Source: Gordius sp. MW1 (lineage: Eukaryota; Nematomorpha; Gordioida; Gordea; Gordiidae). Taken from it: DNA of 64,000 nucleotides. The notes beneath the pieces were generated by a model that saw only the letters and a list, made by a program, of their open reading frames with translations, was not told the origin of the DNA and searched no databases. Shown one piece after another: positions 22,976-33,749 of this stretch (the first letter of the stretch is position 1; each line of letters begins with the position of its first letter). The position numbers and the translations under genes are program-made. The stretch is from NCBI GenBank assembly GCA_964036665.1, contig OZ038532.1, positions 1,612,001 through 1,676,000 on the forward strand, given 5' to 3'.

Positions 22976-23233
22976 TTATTGTTTTTCAAGATTTTTGTCG
23001 GAGCAGGAACGCCTGGCAGTTAATACAGCATTAGCTATACTAAAAACCACAGGGGCAGATGAGGGGATTGGAGTATTGTACTTAATAAACAAATCTTTTA
23101 AAGCAGGAAATTTATTAAAACATTTTAATGTTTTGTCCCTCGCTTCAAAAAATTGCGATAAGATATCATCCTCCAATCCGCGCTCTACTTCCTCGTCATA
23201 AAAACGATATTTCGGAATCGACAGTTCTTTCAT
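22976..23233 (-). pseudogene. hAT transposase C-terminal fragment
   Basis: The minus-strand frame contains FEARDKTLKCFNKFPALKDL, LFIKYNTPIPSSAP and FSIANAVLTARRSCSDKN. This is the hAT dimerisation domain (Lf.kyNt.lPSSApVERlFS...l..rR..LsD..fEk), with the VER residues altered. It lies at one end of the 22726-26277 element in the orientation expected. The rest of the transposase is absent. Confidence 0.8.
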
Positions 23234-23444
23234 TATAAATTCTAGGGGTTTTAAACCATTTTTTCAATTAAACTAAAAGTTTATTCTGTTTTACATTTAG
23301 TAATTATTGACTTCGGTCCTTTATATGAAATGAGTTAAAAATATTTTTGCTATTTTGGCCATGGTAATGTCAATTCATCTGCTGATTTTTAATATTCAGA
23401 ATCTGAAGATGACGACGATTTAATAATATGATTATCCATATTAA

Positions 23445-26050
23445 CCTATAAATTAAAATATAATTAATAATATCAAAATAATAAACTTTAATCTTATCTT
23501 CACGTTATGGTATGTTAAAAGTATTTTGTAATAGGAAAGAGGAAAAACAGCTGATACCCATTCAGGACTATCGTCGTATTTATCATACGCAAAATATACC
23601 ATTTTCAGGACCTCAAAGGCCTTATTATATTATCAAACGTAGTTTTTATTAAAGCTTAAACTGAGTTCTACCTTCCTGGTGGATCATTATTATTTTGTTT
23701 CCTTATTAAATGGCTTCTATAACCAATAAAAGAAAGCGTACTTTTGAAAATTTGAAAAATTCAGACTCTTTGTAAGTATATGTTAATAAACTTCTATATA
23801 ATAAACATTTACTAATTACATTTGCATATTCTTTAAAAAATGCTTTTTAAAATGATATATAATTTATACAATATTAAGCATATTTTCATATTTATATAAG
23901 CTTTTAAAAATTGATGTAATAATTTTCACACTATAGGCTTTTAAATACAGAAGAAGTCCTTACACTTTTAGAATCAGATAGTACTTTATTGAGCAACGTT
24001 CAAGCCATTGATTTAGCTCTTATTCCACCTGTTGATGGTTATGATACAGATTATGATGAAATTTCAGAAGATGAAACTGAAGTTTTTATTAATGATCCTC
24101 ATAAATTAGGACCTGGTGTATTATCAAAGAAAGCTGAGGTGCTTATACAAACAATGATAATGAAATAAATCACCTTGACACTGAAATGCTGTTACCATCT
24201 ATAAACAAAGTGTCCACATCTAAAAAAGAAAATCCTTATAAAAAGCAAAAACTCTTAACATGGAAATCAATTAAACTTGTGCCAGAAACAAAGGAACATG
24301 CAAAACTTAAATTACAGAATTTACAAGAGAATGCTCCTAACATTTTAACTGAAATACAAAAATCTTCTCTTACACCCTTACAAGTTTTTCAATTGTTTTG
24401 GGATACTGACTTAATTGAGCTCATATGCAAAGAGAGTAAAAAATATGCCAAATATAAATATAGTGATGAAACCTTTGAAGTGACTTGTGAGAATGTATAA
24501 ATTGCTTGGTGTTTTACTAGTATCAAGCTACTCTAAACTACCTAAAAAACGTCTGTATTGGGAAACGCAAGCAGATGTTAATAACATAGCGATTGCTAAT
24601 TGTATTTCCAGAGATCGCTTTCAAGCGATCTTCAAATATCTTCATTTTTCGGATACACTTGCAACCTGGAAATTGGAAGCCTGAAAAAGGTCAATGGATT
24701 ATATGAACAAAAAATTCGGAAAATATATTGAACCTAATCCCACAATATATTCTTTAGATGAAGCCATGGAACCATACTATGGTAGGTTTCATTTAAAGCA
24801 ATTTATACGTGGTAAGCCCATAAGATTTGGGTATAAGTTTTGGTGCTTGAACAAGCCCAATGGTTATTGTTGTCGTTTCAAATTATATGAAGGACGTGAG
24901 GAACGAGAACCAGGAGTACCCCTTGGTTCCGCCGTTGTAAAAAAGCTGGTTACAGGGTTTGTCCCATCAAATAGTCACATATTTATTGATAACTTTTTTA
25001 ATTCTTTACCATTATTGGAAGCGTTGGCGAAAGATTCAATTCAATTAACAGGAACAATACGAGCCGACAGGATTCAAAAGGCCCCTCTTCAAGATTTAAA
25101 AAGAGCGCCTAGGGGAGCCTGGCAAGTTCTTAGGGCAAAGGATACAAATATACAATTGTATAGATGGAATGATAATAGCCAGGTGACCCTGGCAACAAAT
25201 CGAACAGATAGCCTAGCAAGTACACTCACGAAGTGCACTAGGTATAGCAGATCAGCCAAGAGTAGGATTACCATTCCTCAACCAACCCTAATCAGCGAAT
25301 ACAATAAGGGAATGGGGGGTGTTGACCTTTTCGACCAGTTTCGTGGCTCATATCGTGTCGGAATACGATCAAATAAATGGTATTAGCCCCTAATACGTTT
25401 TTGTCTTAACGCTGCAGTCGTTAATTCGTGGCTGTTATATCGGGAAGTTCATAAAAAAATTTTAAATTTTTTGCGGAAGATTACAGTCCCTTTGCTATCT
25501 GTTCCGAACATTCGGCGATCGAGGACCGTATATCCAAGGCGTACAAGCAATGTTTATGCCGAGGTGCGGTTTGATAATCGGGAGCATTGGCCCGCAAAGA
25601 ACCCCACACAAAGGAGGCGTGGCCTTTGCCATAAATCCGCGAAAATCATATGCACAAAATGCAACATCGGTCTACATATTAATTGTTTTATTCAATATCA
25701 TACTCCGTAACTTGTTAACACTATGTTTTCATATTTTTGTGATTTTAAATTTTGCAATAAATTTTTAAATATATGACTTAAAATTAACTTGTCAATAAAT
25801 AATTTATATTATAATTAGTTTTATTTCATAATTAAATAATTTTTGCTTGAGCTATGGCTTAAAATTTGCATTTTTTATTGTAATATAAACAGCAGATTCC
25901 TATCGTATGAAATAAACGACACCTTAAAAATGGCAGTAATATATTTTTTTTCAAATTTTTTTCTCAATATTTTTTTTGGTGCAAAATCACTCGAGAATTC
26001 CAAATTTTACAAAAATCTGTCGAAGATTCATATGGTCCGGTCTCTATGGG
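23445..26050 (+). mobile_element. piggyBac element nested in the hAT element (boundaries tentative)
   Basis: A TTAA at 23441-23444 is followed by CCTATAAAT, and a TTAA at 26051-26054 is preceded by CTCTATGGG. These are weak inverted termini compatible with piggyBac TTAA targeting. The span of 2.6 kb matches the other piggyBac copy (48710-51337). The transposase frame lies centrally. The TIR match is short, so the exact ends are provisional. Confidence 0.45.
23710..25710 (+). pseudogene. piggyBac transposase with one intron, frameshifted
   Basis: Exon 1 (23710-23771) encodes MASITNKRKRTFENLKNSD. A 165-nt GT-AG intron follows (23772-23936), then an acidic N-terminal region (GYDTDYDEISEDETEVF). 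The DDE_Tnp_1_7 core reads YSLDEAMEPYYGRFHLKQF (first Asp region), IFIDNFFNSLPLLE, and EYNKGMGGVDLFDQF. The C-terminus carries the cysteine-rich zinc finger CHKSAKIICTKCNIGLHINC. Frame changes occur near 24165, 24490 and 24680, with a stop at 25384. The protein is thus close to full length but broken in about four places. Of the two piggyBac copies this is the better preserved. Confidence 0.92.
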
Positions 26051-26323
26051 TTAAAAAATAGAAGACTATTTTGTTACAAAACTTGAATTAACATTATTTT
26101 TCAAATAAATAAAGGGTTTTAAAATAGAACGAACGTTAAATTCGAAGCGTTCATCAAAAAAAAGGAAGGCGTTTACGTTTAAAGTTCACCAAAAAAAGAA
26201 ACGCCGTTCATCAATTTTTCCAAAAATTCTACGCATTCACGAACGCGTTCAAATTTGAACGCGTTCTTTCACAACACTAATTAGTAAATTTAATATTTCA
26301 AAATATAAGGGAGAGATTGTATA

Positions 26324-26711
26324 TGGAAATTATGGAAGTATTGAAATGCTAAAAATATGTATAATGAAATATACTAGAAAAATATGTAAGATATATGAAA
26401 TATGAATAGAGTAAATAATAATGCTTATGCGTAGGAATGATATGTATGAATTGAATTGCTGTGTGAATTATATGTGATGTGTTGTTTGTGTTGTTGAATG
26501 ATGTGAATTGAAGAAACTGTGTTCTCCAATATGATACGATAATATCTATTGATGAATAATGTGAATTGAAGAAACTGTGTTCTCCAATATGATATGATAA
26601 TATGTATTGATGACGTGTATGTGTTCTAAAAAACCATATGATCAATGAATGTCTGTTGTTTATGTTATGGGTTAACATGTGTGTATATGTTGTTTATGTT
26701 ATGTGTTAACA
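26324..26711 (-). repeat. 3' LTR of the BEL/Pao element with internal duplication
   Basis: This LTR is 388 bp long against 251 bp for its partner. Part of the excess is a tandem duplication of about 67 bp (AATTGAAGAAACTGTGTTCT occurs near 26507 and 26564). A shorter duplicate of TTGTTTATGTTATG...GTTAACAT lies at its right end. Confidence 0.85.
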
Positions 26712-26721
26712 TTCTGCCCCC

Positions 26722-27177
26722 CCCCCCGTTGAAAGTACTATCATCCAAATTGGTAGATCCCTGAAGAATATCATTGATAGGTAATACATGCAGTCTTTTT
26801 ACTGGCCTTTTGATCAAACCAGCTGATGTTCTTAAAGTAACTACTCTAGTTACTCCATCGGAGCCTGGGTGAATTTCTTGAATACGGGCTAAAGGCAATT
26901 TGAGAGGTGGCGTGTTATCCTCCTTAATTATTACAAGTTGACCGACCTTTACATTCTGAAATGATTTTTTCCATTTTTTACGCATCTGAAATTGATTTAA
27001 ATAATCCTTTGACCATCGGCGCCAAAATTGCTGTCGTAATAATTCTGTGTGCTGCCATCGAGATAAAGTATTCAGTTTTGCAGTTGTCCAATTAGGTTCA
27101 GAGATAGAAGTAAAAGAAGAGCCAATGAAAAAATGCGCGGGAGTTAAGCATGATAAGTCATTTGGATCTTCTGACAA
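26722..27177 (-). pseudogene. BEL/Pao integrase C-terminal tail (DUF5641-like)
   Basis: The frame reads DLSCLTPAHFFIGSSF, LSRWQHTELLRQQFWRRWS, VGQLVIIKEDNTPP, LPLARIQEIHPGSDG and VTLRTSAGLIKRPVKRLHVL. This is the conserved domain that follows the integrase core in BEL/Pao polyproteins. It overlaps the end of the integrase frame by a shift. Confidence 0.9.
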
Positions 27178-28030
27178 TTGTGTAAGAGGTCTTGAATTAT
27201 GATGGCTTCGATTTGAATTAAAAGTGTGGTGATTTCTTCATAAGCTAATAGAGCTTGACCCAATACTCTTCTCAAAGGATGTTTGGTAGATTTGACGGCT
27301 GCTTCCCATAAACCACCAAAATGAAGTGCTCTTGGTGGAATAAAGTGCCAATTAATGCCCTGTTCTGCTAGTTTCAACTTTATTCTTTCGTGGTTGCTGG
27401 GACTAAGTAAAGAATGTAGCTGGAATAATTCCTTGTTAGCTCCAGTAAAAGTGGTTGCATTATCGGAATAAATATTGAGTGGTTTACCTCTCCTAGCTAT
27501 AAAGCGTTTTAAAGCATTAAGAAATGCTTCAGTGGTAAGGTCTAATACTAACCCTAGATGAACTGCTCTTGTATTAAGACAAACAAACAAACAATGCAGA
27601 ATAGACCTTAATGAGCTTGCTGTTTCAACGTTTACTCTCCCGAATTTGTAATGGCCAAAGTAATTTAGACCGGTGTTATAGAATGGTCTGGTAGGTACAA
27701 CCCGACAAGTTGGAAGATTGCCAATGATACATTGTTGTGGTCTTGGCTTAACCTTAAAACAGGTAATGCAATTTCGTATTACTTGCTTGACAAGAGATCT
27801 GGCACTGATGGGCCAATAGGCGGTTCGAACATTAGCTATAGTATTTTGCACCCCAGTATGCAAATATTCTTCATGGTACATTTTAATTATGAGATTTGTA
27901 ATGAAGTGATTTTTTGGAAGAAGAACAGGATGTTTTTGACTAAAAGGGACTCTTGCGTTTCTTAGTCTTCCGCCTACTCTAATTACACCATCGTGAAGAA
28001 AAGGGGTAAAACTGAGTATTTTACTGTTGT
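27144..28030 (-). pseudogene. BEL/Pao integrase
   Basis: The open frame covers the zinc-binding region (HPVLLPKNHF, YHEEYLHTGVQ, CITCFKVKP). The catalytic core follows with NTRAVHLGLVLDLTTEAFL, SDNATTFTGANKE and LHFGGLWEAAVKS. The DDE-type Asp of YSDNATTF and the HFGGLWE glutamate block are seen. The first catalytic aspartate region is less clear. The frame runs without a stop for roughly 290 codons but is separated by shifts from RNase H upstream. Confidence 0.9.
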
Positions 28031-28040
28031 TTGAACCCTA

Positions 28041-28801
28041 TTAAACTTTACAAGGGTATGTTAATCTGTTGAAAAACATTCCATTTGGACTATTTTTAAC
28101 ACAGTTAATGTAGCTTGAGAGTTCTGTGGTTGACAAGGATCCATATTCCAAATGATTTTTACATTTAATGTTTGAATAAAACCGTAAACAATATGCTATA
28201 GTTCGTGTCAGTTTCCGAAAATTAGAATATTTTGTTAACAAAGGATTAGTCTTACAAATAGTAGAGCAGTGCACTGTTTTGTGTTCGGGTTTATTGGACA
28301 TATCACTCAAAGACAAATGCTCAATAATAGGACAGTCGGTGGATAACCAAATGGGTCCTGTCCACCATTTTATATCATTAATCAACTCACTTGGTGAACA
28401 GCCTCTTGATAAAGAGTCGGCTGGATTGTCACTTGTTTGTACATGATGCCAATTGTCAACTTTAGAGTTTTGTTGAATTTTGCTACTCGATTAGCCACAA
28501 AGGTATTCCAGTTGCTAGGTGAACCCTTGGTCCATGCTAACACTATTGTCGAATCAGTCCAACAATATGTTGTGGATTTTGGAACTTGAAATGCTAGATG
28601 GACAATTTTTAATAATTTTGTTAGCAGAAGTGCCCCGCACAATTCTAGTCTTGGAATTGAAATGCTTTTGATAGGAGCAACTCGCGATTTGGAGCAAAGA
28701 AGTCTACTGGACCAGTTATCATTGCTGGAAGATCGAATGTATATACATGCCCCATAAGCGATTTCGCTTGCGTCACAGAAACCATGAATTTCTATCTTCA
28801 A
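28041..28801 (-). pseudogene. BEL/Pao RNase H and connection region
   Basis: The RNase H domain begins EIHGFCDASEIAYGACIY, continues with ISIPRLELCGALLLTKL, and has the catalytic-type Asp in YCWTDSTIVLAW. The 28385-28041 frame (WWTGPIWLSTD) is the tether that precedes integrase. One frameshift lies near 28450. Confidence 0.88.
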
Positions 28802-28930
28802 GGGATTCTCATGGCCTATAACATGCCGGAGAATGTCAAGTGAGCTTAAAAGTACAAACTGATTTTTAAATGATGTCCATTTATTGCTAAGATCACTAGG
28901 AAGTGTTTCATCCCAAGATTGCTGAAGCTT

Positions 28931-30207
28931 CTAAAGTTGCTGCATACATACCTTAGCTCTTGTCAATACAGGCCCTAGTAATCCAAGTGGATCAAACATT
29001 TGAGAAATATGTGATAGAACATTTCGTTTTAATATAGTATCCCTTGTAGTTTCATTTTTAAAGTTGAATCGAATGTTGTCATTTTGTGGATTATAATGGA
29101 TACCTAAAGTCTTCATGTTACTATGCTTGTCTAACGGTATGATTCGTCACTAGAAATTGATGGTAGTTGAGTGAATAATGAGATGGAATTTGTGGCCCAT
29201 TTTCTTAGATTTAATCCAGCTTTTTTTAGCATGGTCTGTATTTGTACTACAATAATTTTAGCTTCTGAAATGTTGTGTGCCCCTGTTAATAAATCGTCAA
29301 CATAAAAATCTCGTTGTGCTATGCGTGCTCCAACTGGGAACTCTTTGCATTCATCTTCAGCCACTTGTTGAAGAACTTTGGTAGCTAAGTAAGGTGCTGA
29401 TGAGGTTCCATAAGTAACTGTAAGTAAGTCAAAAGATTGAACAGGATGTGATATTTCATCTCGCCACATATTCTCTGCAATTGAGTATGTGCTGGATTAA
29501 TCAATATGTGTCTGTACATTTTTTCGATGTCTGCTGTGATTGCAATATTGTGACTACGAAACCTTAATATTATTGATATTAAGTCCTGCTGAATCTTAGG
29601 ACCAACCATCAGAGTGTCATTTAATGATAGTCCAGAAGTTGATTTAGCGGATCCATCAAAGACTACCCGCAATTTTGTCGTGAGGCTGTCCATCTTGAAT
29701 ATGGCGTGATGCGGCAGATAAAAGACAGGCAAATCTTGTGATTTTGTTTCAGTAGTGGAGGCTAGGTGGCCCAAACGTTGATATTCATGGATAAAACTTG
29801 TGTAATCACGTCTTAGTTCAGGGTTCCGCAACATCTTATTTTCAAGAGATTGAAATTGGATGAAAGCTTGTTTGTAAGAATTTCTCAATTTTTTAACTTG
29901 ATCCTTTAGTGGTAGGTCGACAATATATCTGCCAAATAAATTTCGTCTGAGTAGCCTTGAATATCTCTTCACATTGATGCTCTTCATTGGAGTACTGAAC
30001 TGGTTGGGTTATCTCTTCAATTCCCCAAAAATTAGTTAGTTGCTTATTTAATAGTTGAGTAGACAAATTGCATGTTTGTGTAACTTTAGAATTCCACGGG
30101 TTAGAAAAAAAATATGGACCAGAAATTATCCAACCGAATTGTGTGTTTTTAAACACTAATCCATTTTGAAGATTTAATTGTTCTATGCATATGACATCCC
30201 AAAACAA
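28931..30207 (-). pseudogene. BEL/Pao reverse transcriptase
   Basis: From right to left: NTQFGWIISGPYF (30207 frame), then YLPHHAIFKMDSLTTKLRVV with FDGSAKSTSGLSLND, then ITADIEKMYRHILINP (palm motif A), FDLLTVTYGTSSAPYLATK, and FYVDDLLTGA (the YVDD catalytic motif C). The KTLGIHYNPQNDNI thumb block follows. Frames change at about 29900, 29480 and 29120. The active-site residues are preserved, but the frame breaks mean the copy is inactive. Confidence 0.92.
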
Positions 30208-30443
30208 TTCAACACCAATCAGAATATCTATTTCACTAGAGATGTTGAAGGAAGGGTCAGCAAGTTGTAAATTGTCTGGTACTAAAATATTTTTGGGATT
30301 GATAATGTTGGAAGGTTTTTTGTAATATGATTCATAACTAAGAATTTTAGTTGAGCATTGTATTTGCTATGCAAAGAATGAACCCTTGCATCAACGCAAG
30401 TTTTAATAGATGATTGACTGTTATTGATGCCTCCTATTGCAAT

Positions 30444-31000
30444 TTAAATTTGTTGTACATTTAATTGCAACCTGTTAGCAAACTCAGTTGTGATGAAATT
30501 TGATTGGGATCCTGAATCTAAGAGAACACGACATATGTGGGTATTTCCTTTCACATCATTTATACCAATTAAAGCTGTAGGAAGTAATACCTGTATGGAA
30601 TCTTTATGATGATGAATGTTTAGAGCTGAATTTGTCGATGAAATTTTTTGTAAATCATATTGGTGCAAGAGTGTATTGTGTCTTTTGTAACATATCCTAC
30701 ATGATCCTGCCGTGCAATGTGAGATGCTATGATTTTGGTTTAAACAATTTGGACAAAGGAGTGCTGCTTGACAAGTTCTCTTTTTTCCTCACAAGTTGAG
30801 TTTAAGAATTTTTTACATCTAAAAATAAAATGGGATTGATTGCATATGAAGCAGCTAGGAGTGGAAATAGCTAGGTTGTTAGATGATTTGAAATGATTAC
30901 CTTTGGTCAGAACATCTGTATTTTCTAGTTTATAAGTCTTTCCAAGATGTGACACTGGTGAGTAAGTAAATCTGTTAAATTTAAGAGAGAGGGATATCAT
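30444..31000 (-). pseudogene. BEL/Pao zinc knuckles and aspartic protease
   Basis: Zinc-binding blocks read CFICNQSHFIFRCKKF and, after a shift, CPNCLNQNHSISHC and CRICYKRHNTLLH. The protease follows with TALIGINDVKGN and CRVLLDSGSQSNFIT, where DSGSQ is the retropepsin active-site motif of BEL elements. The order and strand match the rest of the element. Confidence 0.88.
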
Positions 31001-31701
31001 CCCTTTTGATTGTAGATTCCCAAGCCTTGTTGGTGATCAAATCTAATTTATTTGTAACTATATATATTAGTAGCTGATCCCAATGTTCCACTGAACAATT
31101 TAATGATTTTAGTGCTCTGGTGTGTTTCAATACCCCATCCATTAATTTTCGGATGTGTAGAAATGACTCCTTTCTAACCATGTTTAAATTAAATATACCT
31201 CTAATATGTTTATTAATTATTAGTCTCTTGTTATTGAAACGATCATTTAACAAGTCCCATGCAATTTTATAATTATCTGTAGATATGTCTAAGGATTGAA
31301 TTATACTTGCCGCTTGGCCCTTTAATGAAAGTTTTAAGTAATTCAATTTTTCTACATTTGAGATATCACAATTATTGTGAATAAGTGTTGTAAACAAATT
31401 GGAGAAACTTAACCACTCCTCATAATTCCCGTCAAAGTGAGGCAATTCTATTCGTGGAAGTTGTAGTTTCCCAGATGTTGATGATGGTTGAGAGAGTGTT
31501 GGTGTGTGAGATTGGTTAATGAGACTCTGTGCCTTTGATATTGCCTTATAGTAATTATCTACAATCTCTTTTTGCTCATGAGTTTTCATCAATTATATCA
31601 ACTTGTTCTTAAAATTCCACATATTTTAAATATAACTTTTTAGTATCTTCAAGTTTTAATTTTATGTTGATTATATCATCAGATGATTCTACATAGTCCA
31701 T
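30981..31701 (-). pseudogene. BEL/Pao Gag (DUF1759-like)
   Basis: The frame carries LPRIELPHFDGNYEEWLSF, NVEKLNYLKLSLKGQAA, IIQSLDISTDNYKIAWDLL and LKHTRALKSLNCSVEHWD, the signature of BEL Gag. An earlier frame near 31701 begins MDYVESSDDIINIKLKLE and reads into it through a shift. The 5' leader between here and the LTR is about 80 bp. Confidence 0.88.
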
Positions 31702-31784
31702 AAAAATTGCAAGGCTGTCTTTTTCTTTTCAAATTTTGCAGTCATGCTGATCTGGAATCCGGCTCGAAGGACCAAAAAGGTTTA

Positions 31785-32035
31785 TGGAAATTATGGAAGT
31801 TTATTGAAATACTGAAAACATGTATAATGAAATATAATAGTATAATATGTAAGATATGATAATGTAAATGAAGTAAATGATAATGCTTAAGTGTAGGATG
31901 ATGATGTTTGAATGTATGTGTATAGGTGATGTTATTTGAAATTGAATTTACGTGAATATGTTATCATGACGTGTATATGTGTCCTAGAAATTCATATGAT
32001 CCATGAATGAATGTTTTTCATGTTATGTGTTAACA
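31785..32035 (-). repeat. 5' LTR of the BEL/Pao element
   Basis: This 251-bp copy is shorter and diverged from the 3' LTR, indicating an old insertion. On the minus strand it starts TGTTAACACATAAC and ends CCATAATTTCCA. Confidence 0.85.
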
Positions 32036-32778
32036 GAGCTCAATTTTCAAAAACTCACCAAGCTTGTTAGAATTGGCTTTGATGTATCTCTCTAGGCGCA
32101 ATTAATACTTTGGAAAGAAATCGCTAGATTTTATTAATTTAGAAAAAAAATTTTTTTAAATTCATTTTTTACCGAAATATTTTTTCATATCGTTTATTAA
32201 TTTAATTTTAAAACATATGACCATATAAAATACCTTATTAAATGCTAGTCTAATACACAACCCTAAGACCTAAAATACACTCTATACACAGGGTACATTT
32301 ACGAAACTAAGCTCCGGAGGAGTGAGAGTCTTATTAATCATTATAGTCTATATACATTATACACATATTAAATATAGGATTATGTATCTATTAAATATTT
32401 TTTTAATGAACTAATTATTTTTCTAATTTTGGAAAGAATTGTTATTAGACACTTTAACGGGAATGGTGAAAGTGGTTTCTTTTATTAAAAATACATTATT
32501 AATTTTATAATAATCTTCTTTAATCAAGTGCAACCATATCTTTTTATTTAAAGTTATTTATTTATAAATGATGGCGTCATTATGTAGAAATTACTACAAA
32601 AATGTCTTTATTATCTTGTAACAAATAGTTATTAGCAGCTAAGAACAAGGACGAACTTTATTTTTTAAAAGAATTAAGTTGTAAATTGTCTATGTAGATC
32701 TATATATTTAGTTCTTAAGAAAAGGCAAGGCATAATTTCTCTTTAGGCTTAGTTCGACCTACATATAATAAAAATAAA
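32036..32778. other. AT-rich intergenic stretch
   Basis: No repeat boundary, splice pattern or coding frame was recognised. Confidence 0.4.
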
Positions 32779-33015
32779 ATGAAGCCTTACAGAATATTGT
32801 CCAATTTAATTAAAACAGCTTCAATGAAAGATTTTCCTTATTTTAAATCAAACATTTTTTTAGTGAAGAGAAGCTATGTCTATCAAAACTCAAAAGCTGT
32901 AGGATATAATAATGCGTTTAAATTATTAAATCACTACATGCCACGTGAAAAATGGGATCGTCTGGTGAGGGGCAATTGGCTGATTAATAAATCCTTATTT
33001 TTAATGGTTGAATAA
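32779..33015 (+). CDS. Hypothetical 78-residue protein, possibly mitochondrial
   Basis: The frame starts at an ATG preceded by AATAAAAATAAA and ends at TAA. The N-terminus is basic and lacks acidic residues until residue 17 (MKPYRILSNLIKTASMK), which would suit a mitochondrial presequence. The remainder reads AVGYNNAFKLLNHYMPREKW and DRLVRGNWLINKS, with no low complexity. I do not recognise the family. A GTGAGG donor-like site inside (CGTCTG|GTGAGG) means it could instead be a first exon. No other gene lies within 700 bp on either side. A chance frame cannot be excluded. Confidence 0.4.
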   Translation: MKPYRILSNLIKTASMKDFPYFKSNIFLVKRSYVYQNSKAVGYNNAFKLLNHYMPREKWDRLVRGNWLINKSLFLMVE

Positions 33016-33749
33016 TTAAATAATATAGCACGGTATTACAAGGTTTCACATTAGTAGGAGAGACTGAAATACAAGATTTAAGGCTTTTCCATTTGTTAAT
33101 CCCAAATAAGTTTAGAGTATATTTTCCTTTCTCTAGCCGTTCCTTTATTAATCTTTTTGTTAAGGCAATTCACCTGAAATCAAAATGCTATTAAAATGAG
33201 TAGTAATACGATTATATCCTGAAGTATCGAATTAATTATAAACCATTTGGATAAATTTGCGATAGAATGACTAAAACTAGTATATAGTAAATGTTAAAAT
33301 TATTTTACTTTCATGTTTTCAATTTTATTTGGTAATTTCCTACATACATTTGCATAACATTTCCACAAAGGAGTCACAAAGCCCAAAAAAATCTTATGAC
33401 ATTAGTTTAGTTCACAGATGCTTTGCAACAGGTTTCTTAATGAATAAGATATGCTGAAATTTAAAATTCACCTGCATAGCCTTGAACAAAATTAATCAAG
33501 TATTAATTTACATGAGTTATCCAACATTAATTCATAAAATAACATTTTTTATCACATCTTAGGTTGATTAATTAAATTTTGAGACACGGTTATTATAAAT
33601 GGATCAATTAGACTTAGCACTTAAAATTACTACTCAAAAAGGAATTTGAATTAAGACTTTATATAATATAAATTATCTCTTATTTATCTTAAAATTGGGA
33701 ATATGCAGGGAAAATATCTTGACCACAATTATTAGGTGAGTAAAATTGG
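33016..33749. other. AT-rich intergenic stretch
   Basis: Nothing is assigned. A possible minus-strand terminal exon at 33101-33178 was considered and set aside. Confidence 0.35.

Larger units (their letters stand above)
22726..26277. mobile_element. hAT element with 9-bp flanking repeat, carrying a nested piggyBac
   Basis: The ends GTGCTGTAAA and TTTCACAACAC are inverted repeats, with ACGCGTTCAC and GAACGCGTTC words clustered inside both. The flanks are identical, TAATTAGTA (22717-22725 and 26278-26286), consistent with the 8-bp hAT TSD plus a chance base. A hAT C-terminal remnant (22976-23233, minus) supports the class. A piggyBac copy occupies about 2.6 kb of the interior. Confidence 0.88.
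26324..32035 (-). mobile_element. BEL/Pao LTR retrotransposon, 5.7 kb, degraded
   Basis: Transcription runs right to left. The 5' LTR is at 31785-32035 and the 3' LTR at 26324-26711. They share the end words TGGAAATTATGGAAG and TATGTGTTAACA (+ strand). The primer-binding zone beside the 5' LTR reads TTTTTGGTCCTTCGAGCCGG on the minus strand. A polypurine tract of eleven G plus CAGAA abuts the 3' LTR. Gag, protease, RT, RNase H, integrase and the DUF5641-type tail are present in BEL order with several frameshifts. The flanking pentamers (GTATA, GAGCT) do not match, so no TSD is seen. Confidence 0.93.

Noticed and set aside
26349-26678. 109-codon minus-strand ORF
   Set aside because: It lies within the 3' LTR and its His/Tyr/Ile-rich repeats reflect the LTR's internal duplication.
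33101-33178. Possible minus-strand terminal exon (acceptor TTTGATTTCAG, then VNCLNKKINKGTARERK)
   Set aside because: It is only 25 codons with no upstream exon found, so the evidence is too thin to annotate.
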